Below, in pieces: positions 1 through 7,617 of a stretch of DNA of 64,000 bases (positions are counted from its first letter, which is position 1; every line of letters starts with the position of its first letter). Source of the DNA: SZUA-37 sp964472525 (GTDB taxonomy: Bacteria; Pseudomonadota; Gammaproteobacteria; UBA6429; Thiohalophilaceae); the NCBI GenBank assembly GCA_964472525.1, contig CAYYLL010000013.1, forward strand, positions 1-64,000, in the 5' to 3' direction. A program made the position numbers and the translations under genes. The notes beneath the pieces are model-generated. The model saw only the letters and a list, made by a program, of their open reading frames with translations, had not been told where the DNA came from and ran no database searches.

Positions 1-40
1 AACGTTCTGATCGTGTCTTTACTATTTAGTTCAATTTATA

Positions 41-418
41 ATGATCTTGCCCTGGTTAGCTGACAGTGTTAGCGGTGTTGATTCTCTTCCGGGCTCACAG
101 GAAGTATATAGTTCTCATATGCATGCTATGTGTGCAGCAGGGCTGAGTTCTGCAATTTGTGAAAAAAACTTCTATAACTATGTGAATAAGCAACTTAATT
201 CTTGTTCAAAAGGTGGACTTGCCAAAGCTATACATGCATGGCAAGACTCTTTCTCGGGTGGACATAATTACTTTAAAACATATAGTGGTTTCTGGAAATT
301 ACCATTTTCACATTTATTGTATGATACTTTACCTAGTCCTGAAGAACGCCGTGTAGTTACAGAAGCAACTAGAGCGATGATGGGACAGTTTGATAAGAAA
401 TGTGGTTGTGGAGAGTAA
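41..418 (+). CDS. Putative orphan RHS-type C-terminal tip (toxin-like fragment)
   Basis: I do not recognise this gene with certainty. The 125-residue product has no signal peptide and carries a stretch AWQDSFSGGH followed by a Gly/Trp-rich segment and SHLLYDTLPSPEERR. That resembles variable tips found after the core of RHS polymorphic toxins. The same frame is closed by a TGA at 8-10 and no Shine-Dalgarno precedes the ATG, so this may be the cut-off end of a longer gene rather than a free-standing one. It ends CGCGE. The next gene starts 3 bp downstream, as an immunity gene often does. RHS YD repeats lie 1.2 kb away, which supports the reading. Function is inferred only. Confidence 0.35.
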   Translation: MILPWLADSVSGVDSLPGSQEVYSSHMHAMCAAGLSSAICEKNFYNYVNKQLNSCSKGGLAKAIHAWQDSFSGGHNYFKTYSGFWKLPFSHLLYDTLPSPEERRVVTEATRAMMGQFDKKCGCGE

Positions 419-421
419 AGT

Positions 422-688
422 ATGATTACGTTTATTTTAGTTACTTCAATTGTTTTCTCGTTGATTTTTCATTTTACTCAGAGTAAATATTGGTTATCTA
501 TTTTGGGTAGTGTGGTTGTTTCTACCCTAGTGGTTTGGTTTTTTGCGTCAGGACATTTTGGGCCAGTAGATTTTGAATTTCTAAAAAAGATTTTAATTAT
601 TGCTGGTGTATCACTCATTGTTTCTATATTTGTTGGGTTTTTTGTTACAAAAATTAAACGGAAGAAGAGAGGGACACCGATAACTTAA
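422..688 (+). CDS. Small membrane protein, possible immunity protein
   Basis: This is an 88-residue, strongly hydrophobic protein with two or three membrane segments (about residues 2-19, 24-45 and 56-76) and a basic tail KIKRKKR, which should lie in the cytoplasm. A GGAGAG Shine-Dalgarno sits inside the last codons of the preceding frame, so the two are probably co-translated. Small membrane proteins directly after a toxin tip are often its immunity protein, and that is the only contextual clue. There is no recognisable domain. It could equally be an unrelated small membrane protein. Confidence 0.4.
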   Translation: MITFILVTSIVFSLIFHFTQSKYWLSILGSVVVSTLVVWFFASGHFGPVDFEFLKKILIIAGVSLIVSIFVGFFVTKIKRKKRGTPIT

Positions 689-846
689 TAACTTAAGTCC
701 GTAGCTATTAATTTACCATTCTCAAAACCGCACTTAGAAATTTTTCTTGTTCTTGGTTTGTTAGGCTTGTAACAGACTAAATTTCAAAGTATTTTATGAT
801 TCTAAGTCAGGTTATTCAGTTTACAATTAATCTAGAGAGGCGATGG

Positions 847-1149
847 ATGAAGAATAAATCTAATTCGATGGTGAGAAAAATAACTCTAATGTCACCTAAG
901 CTTATTGCTCGAATTGAATGTATCGCTAAGAATGCAAGTATTGCGGAAAATAGACATATTTCATTTGCAGAGATCGTTAGACGTGCATTGAGTAATTATA
1001 ATCCTACACCTTCAAAATCCGAAGAGAAATTACTGGAAGCCTTACTGGATAGTGTTATCAAATCTACGAATGATACGGTTAAAAGTGTTCGTCAGTTGAA
1101 TCAAAAATTAGATGCTTCATATATCAAAATGACTTCTGGTTTAATTTGA
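847..1149 (+). CDS. Ribbon-helix-helix (Arc/MetJ-like) DNA-binding protein
   Basis: The start at 847 is chosen over an upstream ATG at 796 because an AGAGAGG Shine-Dalgarno precedes it by six bases. The 100-residue product begins with a basic N-terminus, a beta-strand-like VRKITLMS, then two helices around AEIVRRALSNY. This is the usual order of a ribbon-helix-helix dimer that grips DNA with its paired strands. The C-terminal half is polar and helical and may oligomerise. Such proteins act as plasmid or transposon relaxosome helpers or as antitoxin-type repressors. No partner gene follows, and the setting is an accessory region full of remnants. The fold call is moderate and the role is unknown. 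Confidence 0.5.
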   Translation: MKNKSNSMVRKITLMSPKLIARIECIAKNASIAENRHISFAEIVRRALSNYNPTPSKSEEKLLEALLDSVIKSTNDTVKSVRQLNQKLDASYIKMTSGLI

Positions 1150-1621
1150 TAATTGTCTCCCCCAAACAAACTCTATGTAAATATTTTAGTATTCAGGATA
1201 TCTGGAGTGGTATATTTTTACTATTAACTGATCATGAGCGTTATAGTGATCAGTACTTTCCGGTTTAGATGATCAGATAATATAATTTATATGTTCAAAA
1301 CAGTGCAGCGCCAGTAGACTGGCTATTCCGGTGAAAATGATCGGCAATTCTGATTTTATTTGATTATGGTGCTGTTTTTTCATGATCGTTAATATGCTAT
1401 TGATCACTTAAGGGTATGAATACTCATATCCATCCGAATTTCCCCATCGTCTTATTGCTCGAGTAAGTTTTTTTATTGAAGGATGCTTTCTTACACTTTT
1501 CCAATCATGGTTATATTTGAAAGTGAATATTTCTTTTAGGAAGTGAAAAAAATGGGGTCAAGTTACTTGTTTAGTAATACTTTAATAAAAGATATTTATT
1601 AAAAAGAAAAGCGGAGAAAAG
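1150..1621. other. Gene-free AT-rich accessory spacer with IS-end-like repeats
   Basis: No credible reading frame is present in this 470-base stretch. Its first part holds two 20-bp direct repeats described separately. The end (around 1552-1580) has a GGGGTCAAGTTACTTG motif of the kind that often borders RHS or REP-associated transposase debris. The rest is AT-rich with no structure I can name. Confidence 0.5.
1257..1344 (+). repeat. Two 20-bp direct repeats resembling an IS21-family terminus
   Basis: TTTCCGGTTTAGATGATCAG (1257-1276) and ATTCCGGTGAAAATGATCGG (1325-1344) match at 15 of 20 positions. Further TGATC motifs lie on either side. IS21-family elements carry several such TTCCGGT-TGATC direct repeats at each end. 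No istA or istB gene is present, so this could be a solitary end left by a deleted element. The family assignment is from memory of the motif and is weak. Confidence 0.3.
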
Positions 1622-2098
1622 GTGGCGGAGGAATTAACATTTAGCCAACTCAACATAAAAATAAAAACAGACGCAAAAGGCCAAACCAGCACCTACGATT
1701 ACGATGCACTGAATCGATTAATCCGTTCATCCACAAATGATGGCCGAGCCACAACGTATCGCTATGACCAAAATGCAACAAGCAGGGGTCGCCTGTCCAG
1801 TGTCAGTGACACCGACTCCAGTGTGGAATATATTTATAATGCCATCGGCAACATCACCGCACTCACACAAACCCGCGCAGGCCAATCGCGCACACTCACG
1901 TATCACTACAACCCTCTTGGCCAATTAACAAGTTTAACCTACCCCAGTGGCGCCATCATCACTTACGGTTATACGGCAGATGAAATCACAAGTCTGACAT
2001 TAAACGGCCAACCCTTGATAAACAATATCCAGTATCAAGCCTTTGGTTCAGTTATTAAGGGGGGATTACAGGTGATCTTGGTTGACACCACATGCTGA
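1622..2098 (+). pseudogene. RHS/YD-repeat protein fragment
   Basis: The reading frame holds several YD repeats typical of RHS proteins, for example YDYDALNRL, TTYRYDQN, VEYIYNAIGNI, LTYHYNPLGQL and ITYGYTADEI. RHS proteins are large secreted shells around a C-terminal toxin. Here only about 140 residues remain. There is no N-terminus, no core-domain end and no toxin, and the frame runs out through unrelated sequence after QYQAFGSV. The GTG at 1622 is simply the first start in the open frame. Together with the transposase tail that begins at about 2082 this is a recombined remnant, probably non-functional. Confidence 0.7.
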
Positions 2099-2319
2099 AT
2101 ACCTTGCATTGGGTAAAAGCTTAGAAGAGCGTTGTTATGTTTATCGGGATATTTTTAAAGTACACTTAAGCGAAGAAAATTTACATTCATTTCGACAGTC
2201 AGCCCATTATTGTCAGCTGGTTGATGGTGGCGATTTAAACAATAAATTGAAAATAAATACGGTATTAAATTAGGATAATCGTATAGAGGACGACCAAAAA
2301 AAAGAGGCCGAAGGATTGA
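2082..2319 (+). pseudogene. REP-associated tyrosine transposase (Y1/IS200-like) C-terminal remnant
   Basis: The translated sequence HAEYLALGKSLEERCYVYR followed by LFxxHL-like IFKVHLSEENL matches the C-terminal part of REP-associated tyrosine transposases: the PHPEYLALG, ERxxAYR and IRxAxxxG blocks. The catalytic HUH and Tyr region is absent. The frame stops at 2273, and a basic GRPKKRPKD tail, the usual terminus of this family, continues in another frame up to about 2319. It is therefore truncated and frameshifted. These single-copy transposases mobilise short palindromic REP sequences. The remnant is fused directly to the RHS fragment upstream. Confidence 0.6.
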
Positions 2320-2429
2320 TTAATTAATAATTTCTCCGTCCCCTTTACGTGAATTATTTTAGACTTTTCTTCTAAACTCGAGTAATCCAACTATACTTCA
2401 CAAAACATTTGGCAAGAAGGAAGATAGCG

Positions 2430-3929
2430 ATGCTTGAACGAACGGGCTTGATAATCAGCATACTGCTGCTTGTCGCTGCCCTCATCCGTATCGCTACACT
2501 TGATCTCTATCCTTTAACCGATACGACAGAAGCACGCTATGCTGATATTGGTCGTATTATGGTTGTCACCAACAATTGGGTGACGCCACAAATTGATATC
2601 GGTAAACCATTTATGGCCAAACCTCCCCTGTCAACCTGGCTGACAGCTATATCGCTAAAGTTATTCGGTATCAACACTTTTGCCGCTCGCTTACCATCAT
2701 TTTTACTCGGACTGCTTACCCTAAGTTTGCTCTACATTCTCGCGATACGCTTGTACAGCCGATCGGTAGCTAGATTGAGCGTGTTGATACTTGCCAGTAG
2801 TCTGTTGTTTTTTGTTCTGGCTGGAGCAGTAATGACCGATCCCAGCCTTGGATTGGCCACCACCATGACCACGGTGGGAGTGTTACTGGCTCTCGCCGAA
2901 CCAGAACAACGTATAGCTCGCCGTTGGGGCTATCTCGCATTTGCAGGCATAGGATTGGGACTGCTTGCCAAGGGGCCGATTACACTGGTACTAACGGGTT
3001 CTACTGTGTTTTTATGGTGCCTGTTTGGTAACCATTGGCGGCTGGTCTTTGAGCGACTTCCCTGGGTCGGCGGCATCATACTGCTCATGCTAATCGCCGT
3101 ACCATGGTATGTGCTGGCCGAGTTGCGTACACCCGGTTTTCTGCAGTATTTCTTTGTGGGAGAACATTTCCTGCGCTTTATTGAGCCACATTGGAGCGGT
3201 GATCTGTATGGCGCACCTCGCACCGCAGCGAGGGGCACAATATGGTTGTTCTGGTTTGGCGCCACGTTGCCCTGGTCGGTACTGTTGCCCGTTATCTTGA
3301 TATTGCGCTGGGCAGGTCGCTGGCCTGCCAGTGTTTTGTTTAGCACAGAAGCTCAACTGTGGCGTGGACTACTTGTTTGGTGGGCGCTGACCCCGATGTT
3401 ATTTTTCACATTCGCTAGCAGCGTTTTGCTGGCTTATGTCTACCCCGCTCTGCCGCCACTCGCCCTGCTCATAGCGCTTGCACTACAACCACCAGATGCG
3501 AAACGACCTCATATGGCGCCGGTGGTGTACAGTTTGGCCAGTATAACTCCCGTGTTATTCCTAGTCTTAGTCTTGATATTCGGACCCACCCTCGGCATGC
3601 AGCGTAGTCAACTACCCGTACTGGCGCGTTTTCAATTATTAGCCGATAGTAAACAGGCGATCCTTGCATACACTTATAAACGACCACTATCTGCTGACTT
3701 CTATGGACAGGGTCGGACACGTGATATGTTTCATGCTAATCCATCAGAGTGGCGAAATTTGCTGAATAACGGTGCCATCAATTTCGTTGTCGTGGAACGT
3801 AACAGGTCAGGACACCAACGGGGTAAAATACCAGACTTCGTTCGCAAGCGACTCAAGCCGATAGCCGAGTTCGGTGAGTTTAATGAATTTATGCTGTATC
3901 AGGAACGGCACACCGAGGCGAATGACTGA
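2430..3929 (+). CDS. ArnT/PMT-like integral membrane glycosyltransferase (GT39 type)
   Basis: This 499-residue membrane protein has about eleven hydrophobic segments. An early periplasmic loop carries TDTTEARYADIGRIM, the acidic motif of the GT39/ArnT family, which transfers sugars from polyprenyl-phosphate donors to lipid or protein acceptors in the periplasm. KPFMAKPPLSTWL matches the KPP block near it. A TTG at 2409 also opens the frame. The ATG at 2430 is preferred because AAGAAGGAAG precedes it by six bases. The gene is visibly richer in G and C than its surroundings and lies beside mobile debris, which suggests acquisition. The acceptor, possibly lipid A or an exopolysaccharide, cannot be deduced. 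Confidence 0.75.
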   Translation: MLERTGLIISILLLVAALIRIATLDLYPLTDTTEARYADIGRIMVVTNNWVTPQIDIGKPFMAKPPLSTWLTAISLKLFGINTFAARLPSFLLGLLTLSLLYILAIRLYSRSVARLSVLILASSLLFFVLAGAVMTDPSLGLATTMTTVGVLLALAEPEQRIARRWGYLAFAGIGLGLLAKGPITLVLTGSTVFLWCLFGNHWRLVFERLPWVGGIILLMLIAVPWYVLAELRTPGFLQYFFVGEHFLRFIEPHWSGDLYGAPRTAARGTIWLFWFGATLPWSVLLPVILILRWAGRWPASVLFSTEAQLWRGLLVWWALTPMLFFTFASSVLLAYVYPALPPLALLIALALQPPDAKRPHMAPVVYSLASITPVLFLVLVLIFGPTLGMQRSQLPVLARFQLLADSKQAILAYTYKRPLSADFYGQGRTRDMFHANPSEWRNLLNNGAINFVVVERNRSGHQRGKIPDFVRKRLKPIAEFGEFNEFMLYQERHTEAND

Positions 3930-4015
3930 CGCTGAGTCAGATCTATTTTGGGAAAGGGGATGTATTGGATATGGTTCCGGCCTGTGGAGGTAAAGAGCTG
4001 CCGGTATTTAATATT

Positions 4016-4037
4016 CCCGCAGCAAACAAGCTGCGGG
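4016..4037. other. GC-rich hairpin between convergent genes
   Basis: CCCGCAG and CTGCGGG form a 7-bp perfect stem around an 8-base loop, 85 bases after the glycosyltransferase and 30 bases after the end of the leftward gene. No clear T-run follows on either strand, so it is only a possible bidirectional transcription barrier. Confidence 0.3.
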
Positions 4038-4066
4038 GACATTAGCTATAGGTTATTGAGTAAAAC

Positions 4067-4480
4067 TTATCGAGTAAATCGTTGGTAAGAAAGTCCCAGT
4101 ACAATGCCCCATATAAGGTGTAGCATCAGGGTTGCGATGGGTGCCATCATGCCGAGTTTTAAACCAAACAAACCTGCACCTGCCATTGGCATAGGACCTA
4201 CCATCATCAGTAGCCATGCACCGATCGAAAAGATAATGGCACTCATTAACACTCCGCCGGGAAGTTTGTTTACCAATGCTGCAAACAATATACCCCAAAC
4301 GACCGTACCAATCATAAAGTGTGCAACCCAGCCCATCAGTAATGGTGCGTGCATCATGCCTGCGAGCATTTTGATGGCATTCAGTTCTGGCATCACGCCC
4401 ATTTTCGCTTTTAAGACCATTATTACTGATAGTACAATGGTTGCGATAAAACCTGAGATTAAACCTGCTTTGATATTCAT
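4067..4480 (-). CDS. DUF6789-like multi-pass membrane protein
   Basis: The product has about 137 residues and four hydrophobic segments rich in Met and Gly, beginning MNIKAGLISGFIATIVLS. The start is the ATG ending at 4480 because GGAG precedes it. The longer open frame adds twelve residues without a good ribosome site. The pattern of a GxIAT first helix, a MxMHxxxGxxxG-like second part and a WGI...GxxY end resembles small uncharacterised membrane proteins of the DUF6789 type. No catalytic residues are evident and no operon partner lies close by. The function is unknown. Confidence 0.55.
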   Translation of the reverse strand: MNIKAGLISGFIATIVLSVIMVLKAKMGVMPELNAIKMLAGMMHAPLLMGWVAHFMIGTVVWGILFAALVNKLPGGVLMSAIIFSIGAWLLMMVGPMPMAGAGLFGLKLGMMAPIATLMLHLIWGIVLGLSYQRFTR

Positions 4481-4626
4481 ATTATAACTCCAATTGTAAA
4501 GGGGCTTCCCACCCAATTAAATGATTGCTAACTGACTTTAATGGTTACTCTTAAAACCAGTTGCGGCTGTATTACACTTACTTGGATGCAGGGAAGGGTT
4601 ATAGGGTTACAGTTAAATTGGAGGTT

Positions 4627-5607
4627 TTATTGGCTAAAGTGCTTTGTCGTTTGGGGGATAGAAAATAATTGTAAATCATTCGCGAACTGCAGTGGTCCCG
4701 AATAGAAGCGCCGTATTTCCTTCTCTGTTTCACGTTCACGCCCGAGTGTTCGTAGCATACGATGTGACAGGACGAGTTTATGCACCTGTGCTGCTGCTGC
4801 AATTTTTCCAATTTCCGATGGAGGCATATGTAAGAAACGGGCAACACCTGTTGCCCCTTCGGGGATCGCATTACTGGCAACTAACAGGTCAGAATTTTTC
4901 GCTAAGCCTGCCAGAGTATGGTAACGATTATTCATATCACCGCTAAAGGTTATTGAACAACCGTCTATATCCACGCGCCAAGCGATGGCTGCAACAGGGC
5001 CATGTTGGACGGGCACGGCTGACAGTTTAATATGTTGATTCAACGAGTAATGGTGTATGGCGCGCGGCACTAAGGGTACATTGGGCACATCGGTTACTTT
5101 AATTTTATAACTGCTCTCACTTTCGGGCAGTAGGTAATCATCCAGATAGCGATAGGCTCCACGTTTACCTAATAAATCGTGAACAAATTTTGTGGCTGAT
5201 GGCATAAGTGCATTACCGCTAGGGCCGAATACCTTAAAATTTTTGTTTCGGTTGGTAAAGTAGCTAGCCATAATTAAAGTAGGGGAGTCAACGCTGTGAT
5301 CAACATGAAAGTGGGTAAATAAAATGGCTTGCAGATCATTCAGATTAGCATTGGTTTTTTCAAAATTCAGAGCGGTGCCGGAGCCACTGTCCACCATCAC
5401 AACGGCCTTGTTGTGTTGCCATATTAGATAGCCACTGGAGGCTCGCCCATCTGTAATTTCTGGGCCACCTGATCCTAATACCTGTAAACGGATAGTCGCT
5501 GCTGCTTTACAACTCGCACTCGCTGATAGTGGCAAACTGATAAGCACGGCACAAAAAAAATAACGTAAATAATATTTCTTATATACGCTACACAATCTAA
5601 TACGCAT
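4627..5607 (-). CDS. Secreted metallo-beta-lactamase-fold hydrolase (RNase Z-like subgroup)
   Basis: A signal peptide (about residues 1-32, ending SASAS-CK) is followed by a metallo-beta-lactamase fold. LQVLGSGGPE opens the fold. THFHVDH at residues 98-104 is the HxHxDH metal motif. VQHGP, FSGDMN and LSHRM supply the later metal ligands. The LGSGGP beginning resembles the RNase Z/arylsulfatase-like subgroup, but with a signal peptide the enzyme should act in the periplasm, so a small-molecule ester or lactone is a likelier substrate. It is the third gene of an operon, 4 bp after an anti-sigma factor, so its expression probably depends on the ECF sigma factor at the head of that operon. Confidence 0.75.
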   Translation of the reverse strand: MRIRLCSVYKKYYLRYFFCAVLISLPLSASASCKAAATIRLQVLGSGGPEITDGRASSGYLIWQHNKAVVMVDSGSGTALNFEKTNANLNDLQAILFTHFHVDHSVDSPTLIMASYFTNRNKNFKVFGPSGNALMPSATKFVHDLLGKRGAYRYLDDYLLPESESSYKIKVTDVPNVPLVPRAIHHYSLNQHIKLSAVPVQHGPVAAIAWRVDIDGCSITFSGDMNNRYHTLAGLAKNSDLLVASNAIPEGATGVARFLHMPPSEIGKIAAAAQVHKLVLSHRMLRTLGRERETEKEIRRFYSGPLQFANDLQLFSIPQTTKHFSQ

Positions 5608-5611
5608 GGAC

Positions 5612-5923
5612 TTATTTCTTTCTCGCCTTGAGTATGGCTTTGATTAAGTCCTCGGGAACGTCATTGGGTATGTCGGTGTTGGTTGGTGCTAATACGGCGT
5701 GGCTAACGTTCATTGAGTGTTTGTAGGCTTGTAAATATTGCCGACACTCGCGGCATAATCGTATATGTAATTCGAATTGTGAACGTTGGCGATCGGGTAG
5801 CTCGTTATCAAGATAATCGAGAACAAAATCTTCAAATTCTTTGCAGGTGATCATACGGTGCATATGCTTGAACATAAAGCCCTTCAACCATTGCCTCAGT
5901 CCAGTTTTTTTATGATGTGTCAT
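5612..5923 (-). CDS. Zinc-binding anti-sigma factor (ZAS type)
   Basis: The 103-residue product has C27 and then H53-x3-C57-x2-C60, the zinc ligands of the anti-sigma ZAS domain that clamps ECF sigma factors. There is no membrane segment, so it is a soluble, cytoplasmic anti-sigma factor, of the kind often responsive to redox or metal stress through zinc release. Its ATG overlaps the stop of the sigma gene by one base (TGATG), which implies translational coupling and matched stoichiometry. The metallo-beta-lactamase gene follows closely. The assignment rests on motif plus context and is firm. The inducing signal is not visible. Confidence 0.85.
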   Translation of the reverse strand: MTHHKKTGLRQWLKGFMFKHMHRMITCKEFEDFVLDYLDNELPDRQRSQFELHIRLCRECRQYLQAYKHSMNVSHAVLAPTNTDIPNDVPEDLIKAILKARKK

Positions 5924-6519
5924 CAGCGTGTTTCTCCACGGAGTATGGGGTCGAGCTGTTTCTTAAGTACAGCTCGTGCCCGATGCAGGCGTACCTTTAC
6001 ATTGCTTTTCGAAATGCCCAATAATTGTGTCACTTCTTCGGTGCTATATCCTTCGATGTCACGAAGTAGTAAAACGATACGGTAATCGTCAGGTAATTTA
6101 TCGATAATTGCGTGGACTTGCGCGCTGCGTTGTTCGCTATTAACAATGTCTTCAATATTGTGAATGGTTTTTAATGGTGCTTCTATCCGGCAGTCATAGC
6201 GGTCAAACTCCGGTAGATACTCGTCAATGGGTTGTTCGGCAAGTCGTTTTAATCGCCGTAATTTCATCAAGGCTGCATTGACAGTAATACGGTGTAGCCA
6301 CGTTTTCAGGCTTGAACGTTGTTCAAATTTGTCGAAACCTTTGAAAGCCGCTAAAAAGGCATCTTGAACGGCATCTTCTGCGAGTGCGTGATCATTTAAC
6401 AACCGTTGTGCAATGTTCAGCATCCAGCCAATATTGTCGCGCACCATGGTTTCTGCCTGTGCTGCATCCAATATTATTTTGGATTGTTTGGTCGATTGTT
6501 TTTGTGGGTCTGTTGTCAT
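5923..6519 (-). CDS. ECF-type RNA polymerase sigma factor
   Basis: This is a 198-residue sigma-70 family protein with only regions 2 and 4. Region 2 covers LNDHALAEDAVQDAFLAAFK and SSLKTWLHRITVNAAL and binds the core enzyme and the -10 element. Region 4 is the helix-turn-helix STEEVTQLLGISKSNVKVRLHRAR-like stretch near residues 155-180. A 30-residue polar extension precedes region 2. The next gene is its cognate zinc anti-sigma factor, overlapping by one base, so activity is probably held off until the anti-sigma factor is inactivated. Likely targets are its own operon and unlinked genes. I did not find a clear autoregulated promoter in the 55 bases upstream. Confidence 0.9.
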   Translation of the reverse strand: MTTDPQKQSTKQSKIILDAAQAETMVRDNIGWMLNIAQRLLNDHALAEDAVQDAFLAAFKGFDKFEQRSSLKTWLHRITVNAALMKLRRLKRLAEQPIDEYLPEFDRYDCRIEAPLKTIHNIEDIVNSEQRSAQVHAIIDKLPDDYRIVLLLRDIEGYSTEEVTQLLGISKSNVKVRLHRARAVLKKQLDPILRGETR

Positions 6520-6574
6520 TTAAAACTTATGGTATCGTTTTAAGTTACTTTACCTGTAATAGGAGGGGGATAAA

Positions 6575-6967
6575 TTATTCTTCGGGTTCGAGTTTTTGCC
6601 CCAATTCTCTCGACTTATATTTCACATACATAATCGCACCAATAAAAAAGATCACACTAAAAATAATTTCGATAATGGCAAGTATTTGTATTTTTTCATT
6701 TTCGTTTGCCCATCCCTCAACAACACCATGTGAAAAATAAAGCAGTATAAGCATACTACTCCAAGCAAAAGTATAGCGTTTACCGTGGAGTAAACCTCTC
6801 AATGCAATTAATAGCGGGGTGAGTGTAAAGAGCAGAGTCATTGATATCGCTGAATTTTGGGGAGGGTTAAAATAAATAATCCAGCTTGATAGCAATATGA
6901 GTAACCCAAAATAACCGGTTAAGGTCATAAAGTAATAAAAGTCTGCTTTAGTTTTTTTATTGTGCAT
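6575..6967 (-). CDS. DUF2069 family inner-membrane protein
   Basis: The 130-residue protein has four hydrophobic helices and the family signature LRGLLHGKRYTFAW followed by LYFSHGVVEGW between helices 2 and 3. DUF2069 proteins are short, widely conserved proteobacterial membrane proteins of unknown role. In many gammaproteobacteria the gene lies directly after arsC and wrbA, as it does here, so it is probably the last gene of that leftward operon before the sigma factor. A charged tail KLEPEE ends the protein. Nothing in it points to catalysis. Confidence 0.8.
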   Translation of the reverse strand: MHNKKTKADFYYFMTLTGYFGLLILLSSWIIYFNPPQNSAISMTLLFTLTPLLIALRGLLHGKRYTFAWSSMLILLYFSHGVVEGWANENEKIQILAIIEIIFSVIFFIGAIMYVKYKSRELGQKLEPEE

Positions 6968-6993
6968 AAATGTATGGCTATTTGTTGTAATGT

Positions 6994-7617
6994 TTAAATA
7001 AGTTTGGCATTAAGTTGTGCAAGCGCAACTTCTGCAACACGTTTACCTAGCGCTTTTGCCAGATTTTTTTCATCGTCACTAAAGGGTATGTCGTGGTTCA
7101 TACCCGTAATATGGCTTGCACCATAAGGTGTACCGCCGGTTGTGGTGGTGTTGAGTGCGGTTTCTGAATAAGGGATCCCGACCAGTAACATGCCGTGGTG
7201 GAGCAGAGGTTGCATCATACTGAGCAACACCGATTCCTGTCCACCATGGTAACTGGAGCTTGATGTAAACACCGCCGCTGGTTTATTAATAAGTGCGCCG
7301 GATAACCAAATGGGTGTGGTGCTATCAATAAAATATTTTAGTGATGCGCTCATATTGCCAAAGTAAGCGGGGCTTCCAATAATAACGCCCGCACATTCTT
7401 TTAGGTCTTCCAATGTGGCGTATAACGGGCCTTTGTCCGGAATATCGTCCTGACTCACTTCAATAACGGTTGAAACAGGCGCGACAGTTCGAATACGTGC
7501 TTGCATTGTGTTGACACTTTCAACGCCTCGGCTGATAAAATTGGCCAGTTCAGCGGTGGCACCGTGCTTGCTATCAAACAGGATTAAGACTTCAGCAGAG
7601 GTATTGGGTGCTGTCAT
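6994..7617 (-). CDS. wrbA: WrbA-type flavodoxin-fold NAD(P)H:quinone oxidoreductase
   Basis: The 207-residue protein has a flavodoxin fold. The FMN-phosphate loop is DSKHGATAEL near residue 15, and GSPAYFGNMSASLKYFID near residue 97 is the second FMN loop. FTSSSSYHGGQES and GIPYSE are further WrbA blocks. Enzymes of this family reduce quinones by two electrons in the cytoplasm, limiting radical formation. The ATG follows the arsC stop without a gap (TAAATG), so the two are co-translated. The family also contains flavodoxins with other partners, but length and motifs favour WrbA. Confidence 0.85.
   Translation of the reverse strand: MTAPNTSAEVLILFDSKHGATAELANFISRGVESVNTMQARIRTVAPVSTVIEVSQDDIPDKGPLYATLEDLKECAGVIIGSPAYFGNMSASLKYFIDSTTPIWLSGALINKPAAVFTSSSSYHGGQESVLLSMMQPLLHHGMLLVGIPYSETALNTTTTGGTPYGASHITGMNHDIPFSDDEKNLAKALGKRVAEVALAQLNAKLI

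Noticed and set aside
1727..1928. Two short frames within the RHS fragment
   Set aside because: They are out of frame with clear YD repeats and have no motif of their own.
2930..3720. Several leftward and rightward frames inside the GT39 gene
   Set aside because: These are shadows of a GC-richer gene. None has recognisable motifs or ribosome sites.
4104..4487. 127-codon rightward frame opposite the DUF6789-like gene
   Set aside because: The opposite strand has clear membrane helices and a ribosome site. This one is a mirror product.
6384..6740. 118-codon rightward frame across the sigma and DUF2069 genes
   Set aside because: It spans two well-supported leftward genes and their gap, with no family resemblance.
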